Positions 25,874 through 35,380 of a DNA stretch of 64,000 bases are shown piece by piece (within the stretch, counting starts at the first letter, position 1; every line of letters begins with the position of its first letter). The stretch spans positions 1-64,000 of the forward strand of contig NZ_CANTZW010000020.1 in NCBI RefSeq assembly GCF_947855115.1, in the 5' to 3' direction. Made by a program: the position numbers and the translations under genes. Under the pieces are notes generated by a model. The model made no database searches. It was not told the DNA's origin and was given only the letters and a program-made list of their open reading frames with translations. The stretch is from an uncultured Parabacteroides sp. GTDB lineage: Bacteria; Bacteroidota; Bacteroidia; Bacteroidales; Tannerellaceae.

Positions 25874-26618
25874 GAAAGAGTTTCTCCGGATACGTGACAT
25901 CCACTAGGAATAGTGCGTGTCCCGGCACGGAGGTTCCGGCCTTGCAACGATCCTTCGCCTCGATTACGCCTCGGAAGCCGTCTATCGTCAAGCGTCCTCT
26001 TCCTACCTCTAGCAAAGTACCCACGATCGCACGCACCATATTGCGAAGGAAACGGTCGGCACGGATTGTAAAGACCCAGACATCTCCTTCTTGCGTCCAG
26101 CCCGCATGCTGGATATGGCAATTATTCGTTTTTACGTCTGTATGCAATTTGCTGAAACTCGTAAAATCAATATAATCGAATAAAACCTTACATGCCTCGT
26201 TCATCGCCTCAAAATCTAAACGACCTGGATGCTTATAAACCAGCTCGTAATTGAACGGGTCTTTCTTCGTCGTAATATAATACTTATAGGTGCGTGAAGT
26301 AGCGTCAAAACGGGCATGCGCTTCTGGTATGACAGGCACAATCTTATAAATGGCGATATCTTTCGGTAGAAGCCTGTTTAGTTTTTCCGCAAGGAAAACC
26401 AAATCCTCAATCGGTTCCTCCCAATCAAAATGGGCGATCATCAAGCGGGCATGTACACCGGTATCGGTACGGCCGGCTCCCACGATAGGCACGGGTTTAC
26501 GCATTAAAATGGCTAAGGCCTCCTCTATGGATTGCTGAACCGTCATGCCATTCGGCTGGATTTGCCACCCCCGGAAATTTCTCCCGTTATATCCCAGATA
26601 TATAAAATATCGTCTCAC
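25860..26618 (-). CDS. truA: tRNA pseudouridine(38-40) synthase
   Basis: About 252 residues. The start is the GTG at 26618 ([19 protein letters not shown]); a longer TTG-initiated frame would run into the promoter. Catalytic aspartate in [11 protein letters not shown], then an FVF-like KYYI strand and the [21 protein letters not shown] block are diagnostic of TruA. It isomerises uridines 38-40 in tRNA anticodon stems. The last residues (LVDS) and stop are within a GTTGAC-type repeat. It heads a possible truA-DMT-DUF3256 operon. Confidence 0.96.
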   Translation of the reverse strand: MRRYFIYLGYNGRNFRGWQIQPNGMTVQQSIEEALAILMRKPVPIVGAGRTDTGVHARLMIAHFDWEEPIEDLVFLAEKLNRLLPKDIAIYKIVPVIPEAHARFDATSRTYKYYITTKKDPFNYELVYKHPGRLDFEAMNEACKVLFDYIDFTSFSKLHTDVKTNNCHIQHAGWTQEGDVWVFTIRADRFLRNMVRAIVGTLLEVGRGRLTIDGFRGVIEAKDRCKAGTSVPGHALFLVDVTYPEKLFLVDS

Positions 26619-26645
26619 GTTTATACTCTTTTCTAAAATGTGGCA

Positions 26646-26653
26646 CAAAGGTA
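26646..26653 (-). promoter_or_regulatory. -7 element TACCTTTG for truA
   Basis: CAAAGGTA on the plus strand; TAnnTTTG on the minus strand, 28 nt before the GTG start at 26618. It rules out the longer TTG start. Confidence 0.6.
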
Positions 26654-26695
26654 CAGAAATCTGGCTAAGCCATTGCTTGAATGGATAAAAAAGTT

Positions 26696-26703
26696 TAATT
26701 TTG
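26696..26703 (+). promoter_or_regulatory. -7 element TAATTTTG for the AspT-family transporter
   Basis: Full TAnnTTTG match 35 nt before the ATG at 26738; ATTGCTTG ~20 nt upstream may be the -33 region. Confidence 0.6.
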
Positions 26704-26737
26704 TGTTTTTAATAGCTTCACTTCAAAACTATCTGAC

Positions 26738-28336
26738 ATGTTTGAAACATTACTTCAGTCTTCTTATTTCGCCCTGTTTCTGATCATAGCGCTTGGATTC
26801 ATGCTAGGCCGGATACAGATCAAAGGTCTTTCGCTAGACGTATCGGCAGTTATTTTCATCGCCTTGCTATTCGGTCATTTCGGGGTTATCATCCCCAAGG
26901 AATTGGGGAATATAGGGTTGGTGTTATTCATCTTTACCATTGGTATCCAAGCGGGTCCCGGATTTTTTGATTCTTTCCGCTCCAAAGGTAAAACTCTTAT
27001 TATCCTGACGTTATTAATTGTCGGTTCGGCATGCCTTACCGGAATTTTATTCAAATATATCTTAGATATCGACACACCCAGCATCGTCGGTCTAATCGCC
27101 GGAGCATTGACAAGTACACCCGGTCTGGCGGTAGCGATCGACTCCACACAATCACCCGCCGCTTCTATCGCCTACGGTATCGCTTATCCGTTTGGCGTGA
27201 TCGGCGTGATCCTTTTCGTAAAACTCTTACCCAAAATGCTTCATAAGGACCTGACCGCCGAGGCGAAAGCGCTGGAGATCCAACGAAAAAGCCAATATCC
27301 GGCTTTACATACCGCCGCATTTAAAGTAACGAACAAAAACATTTGTGGCAAGAATTTGGCCCAATTACAGGTTCGGGCCATGACAGGAGCGGTAGTTTCC
27401 CGTATAAAGCATGACAATGTCATATCCATGCCAACTCCCCATACCGTACTTCATGAAGGAGATTTATTGAAAGCCGTAGGTAATGAAAAAGCCTTGGAGC
27501 AACTGATGTTATTATTGGGAGAACGTATTAAAGGTGATTTGCCGCTAAGCGGCGGGCAGACTTTGCAGTCCCTGCTACTGACCAATAAGGGAATTATCAA
27601 TAAATCGCTCGGTCATTTAAATCTGCAAGGTACTTTCGGCTGTACGGTGACTCGTGTACGCCGAAGCGGTATCGATCTTTCGCCTGAACCGAATTTAGTG
27701 TTGAAGTTTGGAGATAAATTGATGGTTGCTGGCGAGAAAGAAAGCGTAAACGAGCTTGCTCAATTCATCGGAAATGATGAGAAGCGTCTTTCGGATACAG
27801 ACTTTTTCCCTATCGCAATGGGAATCGTACTAGGTGTCATATTCGGGAAACTAAACATATCCCTTTCAGATTCCTTCTCATTCTCTCCGGGACTGACCGG
27901 CGGTATCCTTATGGTTGCCCTAGTATTAAGCGCCATCGGAAAGACAGGCCCGATCATCTGGTCTATGTCTGGTTCTGCCAATAACTTGCTTCGCCAATTG
28001 GGATTATTGTTATTCCTTTCCGAGGTAGGAACATCTGCCGGAGTAAACTTGGTTTCCACTTTCCAATCGAGTGGCTTGACCCTATTCGGAGTTGGTATCG
28101 CCATAACAATGGCTCCCATGATTATAGCCGTATTAGCTGGTTATTATTTCTTTAAGATCAACATTCTTGATTTAATCGGGACAATCGCCGGCGGTATGAC
28201 CAGTACACCGGGGCTTGCCGCCGCAGATTCCATGACAGACAGCCCGGCCCCAAGTGTAGCTTACGCTACCGTTTACCCGATAGCGATGGTATTCTTGATC
28301 TTGTTTATACAAGTAATAGCGAACTTGATCGTTTAG
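26738..28336 (+). CDS. AspT/YidE-family transporter with two TrkA-C domains
   Basis: A 532-residue protein: an N-terminal membrane half (residues ~1-170), two central RCK/TrkA-C domains (~190-350) and a C-terminal membrane half. The motif GALTSTPGLAVAIDS in the first half is mirrored by GGMTSTPGLAAADSMT in the second, the hallmark of the aspartate:alanine exchanger family. It probably exchanges small organic anions or amino acids across the inner membrane; the cytoplasmic TrkA-C domains suggest gating by a bound ligand. Single-gene unit with its own promoter. Confidence 0.9.
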   Translation: MFETLLQSSYFALFLIIALGFMLGRIQIKGLSLDVSAVIFIALLFGHFGVIIPKELGNIGLVLFIFTIGIQAGPGFFDSFRSKGKTLIILTLLIVGSACLTGILFKYILDIDTPSIVGLIAGALTSTPGLAVAIDSTQSPAASIAYGIAYPFGVIGVILFVKLLPKMLHKDLTAEAKALEIQRKSQYPALHTAAFKVTNKNICGKNLAQLQVRAMTGAVVSRIKHDNVISMPTPHTVLHEGDLLKAVGNEKALEQLMLLLGERIKGDLPLSGGQTLQSLLLTNKGIINKSLGHLNLQGTFGCTVTRVRRSGIDLSPEPNLVLKFGDKLMVAGEKESVNELAQFIGNDEKRLSDTDFFPIAMGIVLGVIFGKLNISLSDSFSFSPGLTGGILMVALVLSAIGKTGPIIWSMSGSANNLLRQLGLLLFLSEVGTSAGVNLVSTFQSSGLTLFGVGIAITMAPMIIAVLAGYYFFKINILDLIGTIAGGMTSTPGLAAADSMTDSPAPSVAYATVYPIAMVFLILFIQVIANLIV

Positions 28337-28415
28337 CTCCTCTTTATAAAGAGATCGTAAAACTCTGCCATCCCTGTAACAAAGTTTTGCTATAGGGATG
28401 GTAAGGGTCACAACG

Positions 28416-28556
28416 TCAATTGTATTTAAATCGTATGGCAGCTTCCTCTATTGGTAACCCAGCTTTGTAATTCTCGATATATGTGTTAAAGCCTTCTACT
28501 TCTTCTGCCGTAGGCGAAACCTCAACACCCGCATCACCAGCGGTAACATACTTCAT
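28416..28556 (-). CDS. 46-codon open reading frame, possible gene remnant
   Basis: An ATG at 28556 opens a frame of 46 codons ending at a TGA (28416-28418). The product starts MKYVTAGDAGVEVSP and continues with EEVEGFNTYIENYKAGLPIEEAA, which looks like the acidic, helical end of a larger protein. There is no recognisable family. It lies in the 309-nt gap between the AspT-type transporter and the GH51 gene, opposite in strand to both. Before it, a CCATCCCT/AGGGATGG hairpin (28368-28401) may be the transporter's terminator. Confidence 0.35.
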   Translation of the reverse strand: MKYVTAGDAGVEVSPTAEEVEGFNTYIENYKAGLPIEEAAIRFKYN

Positions 28557-28602
28557 CTTCTTATATGAGTCTCTTACTTACTGGAAATATCATTAATAAG
28601 TG

Positions 28603-28610
28603 TATTTTTG
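28603..28610 (+). promoter_or_regulatory. -7 element TATTTTTG for the GH51 gene
   Basis: Full TAnnTTTG match 36 nt before the ATG at 28646. It excludes the upstream in-frame ATG at 28565 as the start. Confidence 0.6.
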
Positions 28611-28645
28611 CAACCATTAAATCTTTATTTACCGGAAAACATAAT

Positions 28646-30613
28646 ATGAAAAGAAAGAACATGAAAAAAATCGCCGCTTTATTCCTCCTAAGTATAGGCA
28701 TAAGCTATGCGACCGCACAAGACATCATGCCTGTCCATGAGTTCAACATTGATGTGCAGAAAGTAGGTTCACCTATCCAGCCAACCATGTATGGTATCTT
28801 TTTCGAGGATATCAATTTCGGGGCCGACGGGGGATTGTACGCAGAACTGATCAAGAACCGCTCTTTTGAGTTCGAGAATCCATGGGGAGGCTGGGAGCCA
28901 TTCGGTAACGTAAGTATATCTGAAAAGAATCCTTGTTTTGACAAAAACCCGCACTACGCACGCCTAACTTATGCCGGGCAAATCACCGGAACCGGTCTGG
29001 AGAACGAAGGTTTCAAGGGCATTGGGATCAAAGCAGACGAAAAATATAACTTCTCTTTATACGCCCGCACCGTGACCAATGGCTCGATCATGCTACGTAT
29101 AGAATTGGTAAACAAAGAAAATGATATCTACGAGACGCAACATCTAGAGGTAAAAGGCAAAGACTGGAAAAGGTACTCTGTCATCCTGTCTCCCAAAGAA
29201 ACAGAGGCAAAATCACGCCTACGCATCACGATGGAAACAGCAGGAACCGTGGATCTGGAGCACATCTCTCTCTTCCCGGAAAAGACATTCAACAATCGTC
29301 CGAATGGCTTACGCCGTGACCTAGCACAAGCTTTGAAAGATCTAAAACCGGGAATATTTCGTTTTCCGGGTGGATGTATCGTTGAGGGTACGACCATTGC
29401 CACCCGTTACCAGTGGAAAAACACAGTAGGTCCCGTAGAGAACCGACCTATCAATATCAACCGATGGAATTATACATTTCCTCACAAAAAATTCCCCGAC
29501 TATTATCAATCTTACGGGTTGGGATTCTTTGAATATTTCCAATTAAGCGAGGATATCGGGGCTGAACCTCTGCCTGTATTGAATTGCGGGTTGTCATGCC
29601 AGTTCGAAAATGAGGGCATGGACCAACACGTACCAATAGACAAATTACAACCTTATATAGACGATGCCTTAGATTTGATCGAATTCGCCAATGGCCCGGT
29701 TACCTCCCAATGGGGTAAAGTGCGTGCAGACATGGGACATCCGGCACCATTCAACCTGAAATTCATTGCTATCGGCAATGAACAATGGGGGCCTTTATAC
29801 CCCGAACGCCTCGAATTGTTCGTGAAAGCTATCCGAGCTAAATATCCGGAAATCAAAATTGTAGGCAGTTCCGGCTCTAATTCAGAAGGAAAAGATTTCG
29901 AGTATTTATGGCCGGAGATGAAACGTTTAAAAGTAGATCTCGTGGATGAACACTTTTATCGCTCGCCTGAATGGTTCTTAAATAGCGCCAAACGATATGA
30001 CTCGTACGACCGGCAGGGGCCCAAAGTGTTTGCCGGAGAATACGCATGCCACTCGAATAACCGGGAGAATAGTTTCCTTACCGCCCTATGCGAGGCGGCA
30101 TTCATGACCGGTCTGGAACGTAATGCCGACATAGTAGAATTATGCACATACGCCCCTCTATTCGCAAATGCTGATGCTTGGCAATGGCGTCCAGACTTAA
30201 TCTGGTTCAACAACCTAAACTGCGTTAAGACCCCTAATTATTACGTACAACAGTTATACGGACACAACGCCGGAACAAACGTATTACCTTTGACAATGAA
30301 CAAAGAGGCTGTCAGTGGGCAAAATGAACTATTCGCCACTGCCGCTCTCGACAGGAATACGAACGAGATCATCATCAAAATCGTCAACACCAGCATCCAG
30401 AATAAAAAGATCAAACTAAACCTGAATGGAATCTCATCCGGCAAACATAAAGGGAAGTTGACGATCTTACATGCAGACAACCTGGAAGCGAAGAATACAT
30501 TGAGCAAACCTGAAGAGGTCATTCCGGTCGAATCCGCGGTAGAATTGGAAGCTCCCGTCACCGAGGTCTCCATACAGCCATTAAGCTTTTCGGTTTACAG
30601 GGTATCTTTATAG
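28646..30613 (+). CDS. GH51 alpha-L-arabinofuranosidase
   Basis: About 655 residues. Start at 28646 or 28661 (MKKIAALFLLS), since the promoter lies inside any longer frame. Signal peptide ending near ATA-Q, a CBM4-like beta domain (GWEPFGNVSISE to about residue 200), then a (beta/alpha)8 GH51 domain with the acid/base glutamate in AIGNEQWG and the nucleophile in VFAGEYACHS, and a C-terminal beta-sandwich. It removes terminal arabinofuranose from arabinan or arabinoxylan, in the periplasm or on the surface. No SusCD lies next to it, so it may be an orphan enzyme. A strong terminator follows. Confidence 0.95.
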   Translation: MKRKNMKKIAALFLLSIGISYATAQDIMPVHEFNIDVQKVGSPIQPTMYGIFFEDINFGADGGLYAELIKNRSFEFENPWGGWEPFGNVSISEKNPCFDKNPHYARLTYAGQITGTGLENEGFKGIGIKADEKYNFSLYARTVTNGSIMLRIELVNKENDIYETQHLEVKGKDWKRYSVILSPKETEAKSRLRITMETAGTVDLEHISLFPEKTFNNRPNGLRRDLAQALKDLKPGIFRFPGGCIVEGTTIATRYQWKNTVGPVENRPININRWNYTFPHKKFPDYYQSYGLGFFEYFQLSEDIGAEPLPVLNCGLSCQFENEGMDQHVPIDKLQPYIDDALDLIEFANGPVTSQWGKVRADMGHPAPFNLKFIAIGNEQWGPLYPERLELFVKAIRAKYPEIKIVGSSGSNSEGKDFEYLWPEMKRLKVDLVDEHFYRSPEWFLNSAKRYDSYDRQGPKVFAGEYACHSNNRENSFLTALCEAAFMTGLERNADIVELCTYAPLFANADAWQWRPDLIWFNNLNCVKTPNYYVQQLYGHNAGTNVLPLTMNKEAVSGQNELFATAALDRNTNEIIIKIVNTSIQNKKIKLNLNGISSGKHKGKLTILHADNLEAKNTLSKPEEVIPVESAVELEAPVTEVSIQPLSFSVYRVSL

Positions 30614-30627
30614 TTGATCTACAGGCA

Positions 30628-30662
30628 ACCCAGTAAATGCGTGAGTAACGCATTTACCGGGT
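30628..30662 (+). terminator. Terminator after the GH51 gene
   Basis: ACCCAGTAAATGCGT (30628-30642) pairs with ACGCATTTACCGGGT (30648-30662) with one mismatch and a 5-nt loop. Confidence 0.8.
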
Positions 30663-30733
30663 ACCTATGCCACTACCAGAGAAGCGAGAGAGAAAAGGTC
30701 TCTGTTCGGAAAGAGCGTTTGAAAGATTATACG

Positions 30734-30741
30734 TACATTTG
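30734..30741 (+). promoter_or_regulatory. -7 element TACATTTG for the helicase gene
   Basis: Full TAnnTTTG match 24 nt before the ATG at 30766. Confidence 0.55.
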
Positions 30742-30765
30742 TAAATTCATCTAAACGACTTAAAT

Positions 30766-32907
30766 ATGACGCAAACGAATACACAATTAAACCTAGCCTT
30801 CGACTATCTGGAGAATACCGGAACCAGTATATTCCTTACCGGAAAAGCGGGAACAGGAAAGACCACATTCTTGAAGAAACTCAAAGAAACCTCCCCCAAA
30901 CGGATGATCGTGGTAGCGCCTACCGGAGTAGCGGCGATCAATGCGGGAGGTGTAACGATTCACTCCTTTTTCCAACTACCCTTCGGACCGTATATACCGG
31001 GTAGCGAAATGGCTTCGGGACAGAATAAATCCTACACCCATAAATTCAGTCGAGACAAGATTAATATCATCCGTAGTATGGACTTGCTCGTGATTGAAGA
31101 AGTCAGTATGGTACGTGCCGATTTACTAGACGCTATCAGTGATATGCTACGCCGTTATCGAGACAGGGATAAACCTTTTGGTGGTGTACAGCTCTTACTG
31201 ATCGGTGATTTACAACAATTAGCTCCCGTAGCGAAAGATGAGGAATGGAGCTTGTTGAAACAACATTATGCCTCTCCTTTCTTTTTCGACAGCAAGGCAC
31301 TTTCGGAGAGTGATTACCTTTGCATTGAGTTGACTCAAGTATATCGTCAAGCGGATGATACATTCATCCGCTTATTGAATAACATCCGGGAAGGCCGTTT
31401 CGATGAGAATACGTTACGCATCTTGAACCAACGCTATATTCCTAATTTCAATCCAGACGATAAAGCGGGTTATATCACGCTAACGACCCATAATTACCAA
31501 GCCCAGCAAATCAATAACCGGAAGTTGCAGGAGCTCCCCGGCCCCACTTATACGTTCCGTGCAGAAATCAAGGATGACTTCCCCGCTTACTCCTATCCGA
31601 CCGACGAAGTGTTGGAATTAAAACTAGACGCTCAAGTCATGTTCGTAAAAAACGACTCTTCCGGCGAGAGACGGTACTATAACGGGAAGATCGGCCGAAT
31701 CATCTTCATCAGCTCGGACAAGATCATCGTATCCGACAACGACGGTAATGATATCACCGTAGACCGGGAGACATGGACTAACGTAAAATATACGATCGAT
31801 GAGAACACGAAGGAAATCACGGAAACAATCGCCGGCTCTTTCAGCCAATACCCTCTGAAAACCGCTTGGGCAATCACGATCCACAAAAGCCAAGGCTTGA
31901 CTTTCGAGCATGCCATCATTGATGCCTCTGCCGCTTTCTCGCACGGACAAGTCTACGTAGCCTTGAGCCGTTGCAAAACTTTGGAAGGAATGGTACTTAG
32001 CAGCCCAATCACCAGAAATGCCTTGATTAGCGATGAGAAGATTTTAAATTATACCTCTTCCCTCTCGGAACGCCAACCGTGCGAAGACCAACTCCGACAA
32101 GCCCAGCGACAGTACTACTTGAAACTAGTCACCGAACTATTCGATTTCAGGTCCGTACAACAAAAGCTACAATATACATCCTACATCGTATACACTCACC
32201 TGCAAAAACTATATCCGGAGTTGAGCAACCACTATCCCCGGATACGGGATTATTTCCGCTCGGATATAGTAGAAGTGGGCGATCGTTTTTGCCAGCAACT
32301 CACCCGTATGGTCTCCAGCACAAGTCGCTATGATGCGGACGAACATATACAAGACCGTATCCGAAAAGGCTGTGCTTATTTTCTTGAAAAGATCGAAACC
32401 TACTGTCATCCCTTGATAGAAGCCTCCGATGTGGAGATCGATAATAAAGAGGCTCGAAAAGCGTTCATATCTGCGTTAAAAGCTTTCAGTGATGAACTTA
32501 CGGTGAAGGTCGCCACATTAAAAGCCAGTCAGGATGGTTTTCGCCTCACCGATTACCTATCTGCCAAGGCTAAGGCGAGCATTGAGGAGACGGTTACCGC
32601 CAACAAGCGGAAATCCACCCGGAAACCTGCGGAGACGGAAAAGATCTCCGTTTCCACGGATGTCTTACATCCCAAGCTATATACCCGTTTGAAAGAGTGG
32701 AGATATGAGCTTGCCGTAGAAAAAGGATTACCCCCTTACACGATCTTACAACAGAAAGCTTTAATCGGTATCTGCAACACTTTGCCCGCAAACCCGAAAG
32801 AACTGCTGAGGATACCCGGAATCGGCAAGAAAATCATGGAGAACTACGGGAAAATAATATTAGACATCGTATCTTCCTACTCATCTTCCGCAGGAGAAGG
32901 TGAGTAG
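30766..32907 (+). CDS. Pif1/RecD-like helicase with C-terminal HRDC domain
   Basis: A 713-residue SF1B-type helicase. Walker A GKAGTGKT at residues 26-33, APTGVAAINAGGVTIHSFF (motif Ia), DLLVIEEVSMVRADLLD (motif II), LLLIGDLQQLAPV (motif III), a UvrD-C-2-like segment AWAITIHKSQGLTFEHAIID and VYVALSRCKTLEG (motifs V/VI). Residues ~640-705 form an HRDC domain ending in a helix-hairpin-helix-like LLRIPGIGKK. It probably unwinds DNA 5'-3' in replication or repair. It is a single-gene unit. Confidence 0.93.
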   Translation: MTQTNTQLNLAFDYLENTGTSIFLTGKAGTGKTTFLKKLKETSPKRMIVVAPTGVAAINAGGVTIHSFFQLPFGPYIPGSEMASGQNKSYTHKFSRDKINIIRSMDLLVIEEVSMVRADLLDAISDMLRRYRDRDKPFGGVQLLLIGDLQQLAPVAKDEEWSLLKQHYASPFFFDSKALSESDYLCIELTQVYRQADDTFIRLLNNIREGRFDENTLRILNQRYIPNFNPDDKAGYITLTTHNYQAQQINNRKLQELPGPTYTFRAEIKDDFPAYSYPTDEVLELKLDAQVMFVKNDSSGERRYYNGKIGRIIFISSDKIIVSDNDGNDITVDRETWTNVKYTIDENTKEITETIAGSFSQYPLKTAWAITIHKSQGLTFEHAIIDASAAFSHGQVYVALSRCKTLEGMVLSSPITRNALISDEKILNYTSSLSERQPCEDQLRQAQRQYYLKLVTELFDFRSVQQKLQYTSYIVYTHLQKLYPELSNHYPRIRDYFRSDIVEVGDRFCQQLTRMVSSTSRYDADEHIQDRIRKGCAYFLEKIETYCHPLIEASDVEIDNKEARKAFISALKAFSDELTVKVATLKASQDGFRLTDYLSAKAKASIEETVTANKRKSTRKPAETEKISVSTDVLHPKLYTRLKEWRYELAVEKGLPPYTILQQKALIGICNTLPANPKELLRIPGIGKKIMENYGKIILDIVSSYSSSAGEGE

Positions 32908-32925
32908 GGAACTACTTTTATTTGA

Positions 32926-33549
32926 TTATTTCTTCAAATCAAAGCCCAGCATCATGCTATCGTACTCACTCGCCAACTTATTGACAGCTTTCAAGGTAGC
33001 ATTGCTGGATATAGAAGAAACCGTACTCAGGAACTTCAGCAACTTATCGGCGGTAAAAAGCAGTGTCAGCTCATCGCCGGAAAGGACGATATGGGCGGTA
33101 AGCGTAGAAATCGTCAGTTTCTTATTGCCCAGCGTATACCGTAATGTCACGGTTTTATCCTCCGGATTTACGGAGTAAGTTCCTTTGAGGCTTCCCTTCT
33201 TCAATGCGCTCGTAAACGTGCTATCCGAGTTAAAGACATAATTAAATGCGCCTTCCACGATACCAATCTTCGCACAATATTCTTTCATTTTCTTCTCCGC
33301 TTCCGTCGCTGCCAAGCTTCCCGCCACATTCTTCAAGGCATTATCCCCTCCCAACTGCAAGGCCGGGTTTACATAAGTCCAAGTTCCTTGTAAATTATCG
33401 AAAGTCACGGCTTTTCCTCCGGTAACAGAGGTCACGGCATTCTTTACGGCTGATGAATTTAAGATATCTTTTAAGGACTGTCCCTTCATGTTTCCGGGAA
33501 TCAACAAAAAGCCTAATAAGGCCATCCAGATACATAATAACTTTTTCAT
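32926..33549 (-). CDS. DUF4923 family exported protein
   Basis: A 207-residue protein with a signal peptide ending near MKG-Q, an LKDILNSSAVKNAVTSVTGGK segment, a FDNLQGTWTYVNPALQL strand (lipocalin-like start) and a C-terminal SEYDSMMLGFDLKK. This is the DUF4923 pattern, a Bacteroidota family of unknown function. Single-gene unit with a -7 element at 33582. Convergent with the helicase gene (18 nt between stops). Confidence 0.88.
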   Translation of the reverse strand: MKKLLCIWMALLGFLLIPGNMKGQSLKDILNSSAVKNAVTSVTGGKAVTFDNLQGTWTYVNPALQLGGDNALKNVAGSLAATEAEKKMKEYCAKIGIVEGAFNYVFNSDSTFTSALKKGSLKGTYSVNPEDKTVTLRYTLGNKKLTISTLTAHIVLSGDELTLLFTADKLLKFLSTVSSISSNATLKAVNKLASEYDSMMLGFDLKK

Positions 33550-33581
33550 CTTTTTGTGTTTTACTCAATTAGAAAATTTAT

Positions 33582-33589
33582 CAAAGATA
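33582..33589 (-). promoter_or_regulatory. -7 element TATCTTTG for the DUF4923 gene
   Basis: CAAAGATA on the plus strand; full TAnnTTTG match on the minus strand, 33 nt before the start at 33549. Confidence 0.6.
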
Positions 33590-33828
33590 CGAAATATTAT
33601 TTATACATCGTTTTAAATAACTTTATACGGACATATCGCGAGAAGGCAAACCGCGACATAGCTATCCGGTATTACAAAGGACAGGCTAAAGGCCCGCCTT
33701 CCATCTTAAAAGTAATTCCAATGCCCTCGACAACATATAGACGGAAACGCCCCCAAACGAATAAATTCCGTGCTCCATAATCCCGATACGACAACGCTCC
33801 CTGCCGCCTTAAGGCTGTATTAAAAGAA

Positions 33829-33854
33829 AAGCCACACCGTCTCCGGCATGGCTT
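33829..33854 (-). terminator. Terminator after fba
   Basis: AAGCCA (33829-33834) pairs with TGGCTT (33849-33854), extended by an inner CCG/CGG. On the minus strand TTCTTTTAATAC follows. Confidence 0.8.
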
Positions 33855-33880
33855 CCTTTCTTATATCAGGAAACACCTAA

Positions 33881-34879
33881 TTATAGTTTATCGTTAGACC
33901 CAAGAACGTTGATGATCTTGTGCTTATAAAGTTTCTCCATGTTATCACGAGCCGGGCCCAGATATTTACGAGGATCGAATTCAGCCGGTTTCTCGGCGAA
34001 AGTCTTGCGGATAGCAGCCGTCATCGCCAAACGAGAATCTGAGTCAATGTTGATCTTGCAAACAGCAGACTTAGCAGCCTTACGCAACTCCTCTTCAGGA
34101 ATACCGATAGCAGCCTTCAAAGCACCGCCATATTTGTTGATAGTTTCAACCTCTTCCTGAGGAACAGAAGAAGAACCGTGAAGAACGATCGGGAATCCCG
34201 GAAGTTTCTCCATAACAGCGTCCAATACATTGAATGCCAATGGAGGAGGTACCATACGGCCAGTAGCCGGATCGATATGGCATTGCTCCGGAGTAAATTT
34301 ATAAGCACCGTGAGAAGTACCGATTGAGATAGCCAAAGAATCGCAACCTGTACGATTAGCGAAATCAATCACTTCCTCGGGATCTGTATAAGTATGATGG
34401 TCTGAAGAAACCTCATCCTCAACACCTGCCAATACACCAAGTTCGCCTTCTACAGTTACATCGAATTGATGAGCGTAGTCTACAACCTTCTTTGTCAAAG
34501 CAACGTTCTCTTCGTAAGGAAGGTGAGAACCGTCGATCATTACAGAGGAGAAGCCAGAGTCTATACAGCTCTTGCAAGTCTCAAACGTATCACCATGGTC
34601 TAAGTGAAGAACGATCTGAGGATTCGGGCAACCTAATTCCTTAGCATATTCAACAGCACCTTGTGCCATGTAACGAAGCAAAGTAGCGTTTGCGTACTGG
34701 CGAGCGCCCTTAGAAACCTGCAAAATAACCGGAGAATTTGTCTCTACAGCAGCCTTAATGATAGCCTGCATTTGTTCCATGTTATTGAAGTTGAAAGCAG
34801 GGATAGCATATCCGCCCTTAATAGCCTTAGCGAACATTTCTCTTGTGTTCACCAAACCCAAATCTTTGTAATTTACCAT
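33881..34879 (-). CDS. fba: Class II fructose-1,6-bisphosphate aldolase
   Basis: A 332-residue zinc aldolase. Visible are IPAFNFNNMEQMQAI near the N-terminus, IVLHLDHGDTFE with the catalytic Asp and zinc His, VTVEGELGVLAGVEDE, the LAISIGTSHGAYKF histidine and the FPIVLHGSSSVPQEEV histidine with the following glycine loop. It cleaves fructose-1,6-bisphosphate to DHAP and glyceraldehyde-3-phosphate in glycolysis. It is transcribed alone from a -7 element 42 nt upstream. Sequence composition suggests high expression. Confidence 0.97.
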   Translation of the reverse strand: MVNYKDLGLVNTREMFAKAIKGGYAIPAFNFNNMEQMQAIIKAAVETNSPVILQVSKGARQYANATLLRYMAQGAVEYAKELGCPNPQIVLHLDHGDTFETCKSCIDSGFSSVMIDGSHLPYEENVALTKKVVDYAHQFDVTVEGELGVLAGVEDEVSSDHHTYTDPEEVIDFANRTGCDSLAISIGTSHGAYKFTPEQCHIDPATGRMVPPPLAFNVLDAVMEKLPGFPIVLHGSSSVPQEEVETINKYGGALKAAIGIPEEELRKAAKSAVCKINIDSDSRLAMTAAIRKTFAEKPAEFDPRKYLGPARDNMEKLYKHKIINVLGSNDKL

Positions 34880-34920
34880 AGTTGTTATTATGTTATTACG
34901 TTAATGATTAAAAACTTGTA

Positions 34921-34928
34921 CAAAGATA
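34921..34928 (-). promoter_or_regulatory. -7 element TATCTTTG for fba
   Basis: CAAAGATA on the plus strand, 42 nt before the fba start at 34879. Confidence 0.6.
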
Positions 34929-35010
34929 ATCAAGATTCATGATAAATGATGCTTCAAAGCATATAAAATAACACAAAATCAATACCCTCAAAAAAAATAA
35001 TACGATTTTC

Positions 35011-35041
35011 TTTGTTTGTTTGTGGCAAAGCCTTACCTTTG
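35011..35041 (+). promoter_or_regulatory. Full -33/-7 promoter of rpmE2
   Basis: TTTG (35011-35014) and TACCTTTG (35034-35041) are separated by 19 nt, an exact match to the Bacteroidota vegetative consensus TTTG-N19-TAnnTTTG. The leader to the ATG at 35104 is about 55 nt. Confidence 0.75.
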
Positions 35042-35103
35042 CAAGCCAAAATACCGGTTACCAAATATATACAGAGTATAAATTAAAAATAGATAATAAA
35101 GCA

Positions 35104-35358
35104 ATGAAAAAAGGTATTCATCCTGAAAATTATCGTCCTGTAGTATTTAAGGACATGTCTAACGAAGATGTATTCATCACTCGTTCCACGATTAACGCTA
35201 AAGAGACGATCGAGATTGACGGCGTTACTTATCCGTTGGTAAAGGTCGAGATCTCCAATACTTCTCACCCGTTCTACACCGGTAAGTCTAAGTTGGTCGA
35301 TACAGCCGGACGTGTTGATAAGTTCATGAGCCGTTATGGTAACCGTAACAAGAAATAA
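35104..35358 (+). CDS. rpmE2: Ribosomal protein bL31, type B
   Basis: An 84-residue L31 starting [15 protein letters not shown]; a longer in-frame extension upstream contains the promoter and is not used. The typical SRSTI-like [20 protein letters not shown] and VDKFMSRYG blocks are present. There is no cysteine anywhere, so it is the zinc-free type B form. It is a component of the 50S subunit. A hairpin terminator follows at once. Confidence 0.97.
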   Translation: MKKGIHPENYRPVVFKDMSNEDVFITRSTINAKETIEIDGVTYPLVKVEISNTSHPFYTGKSKLVDTAGRVDKFMSRYGNRNKK

Positions 35359-35380
35359 GATTTCTTTTCTTTTAAGAAAT

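Larger units (their letters stand above)
33550..33880. other. 331-nt gap between the DUF4923 and aldolase genes
   Basis: It holds the DUF4923 promoter and the aldolase terminator. Between them, on the minus strand, the frame from about 33821 to a TAA at 33672-33674 is open for 49 codons without a start codon and reads like a barrel strand (FVWGRFRLYVVEGIGITF); it may be the rest of a lost outer-membrane gene. Nothing else is recognisable. Confidence 0.35.

Noticed and set aside
28565..28645. N-terminal extension of the GH51 protein from ATG 28565
   Set aside because: It contains the -7 element and lacks a signal peptide at its start; MKRKNMKK or MKKIAALF begins a proper signal peptide.
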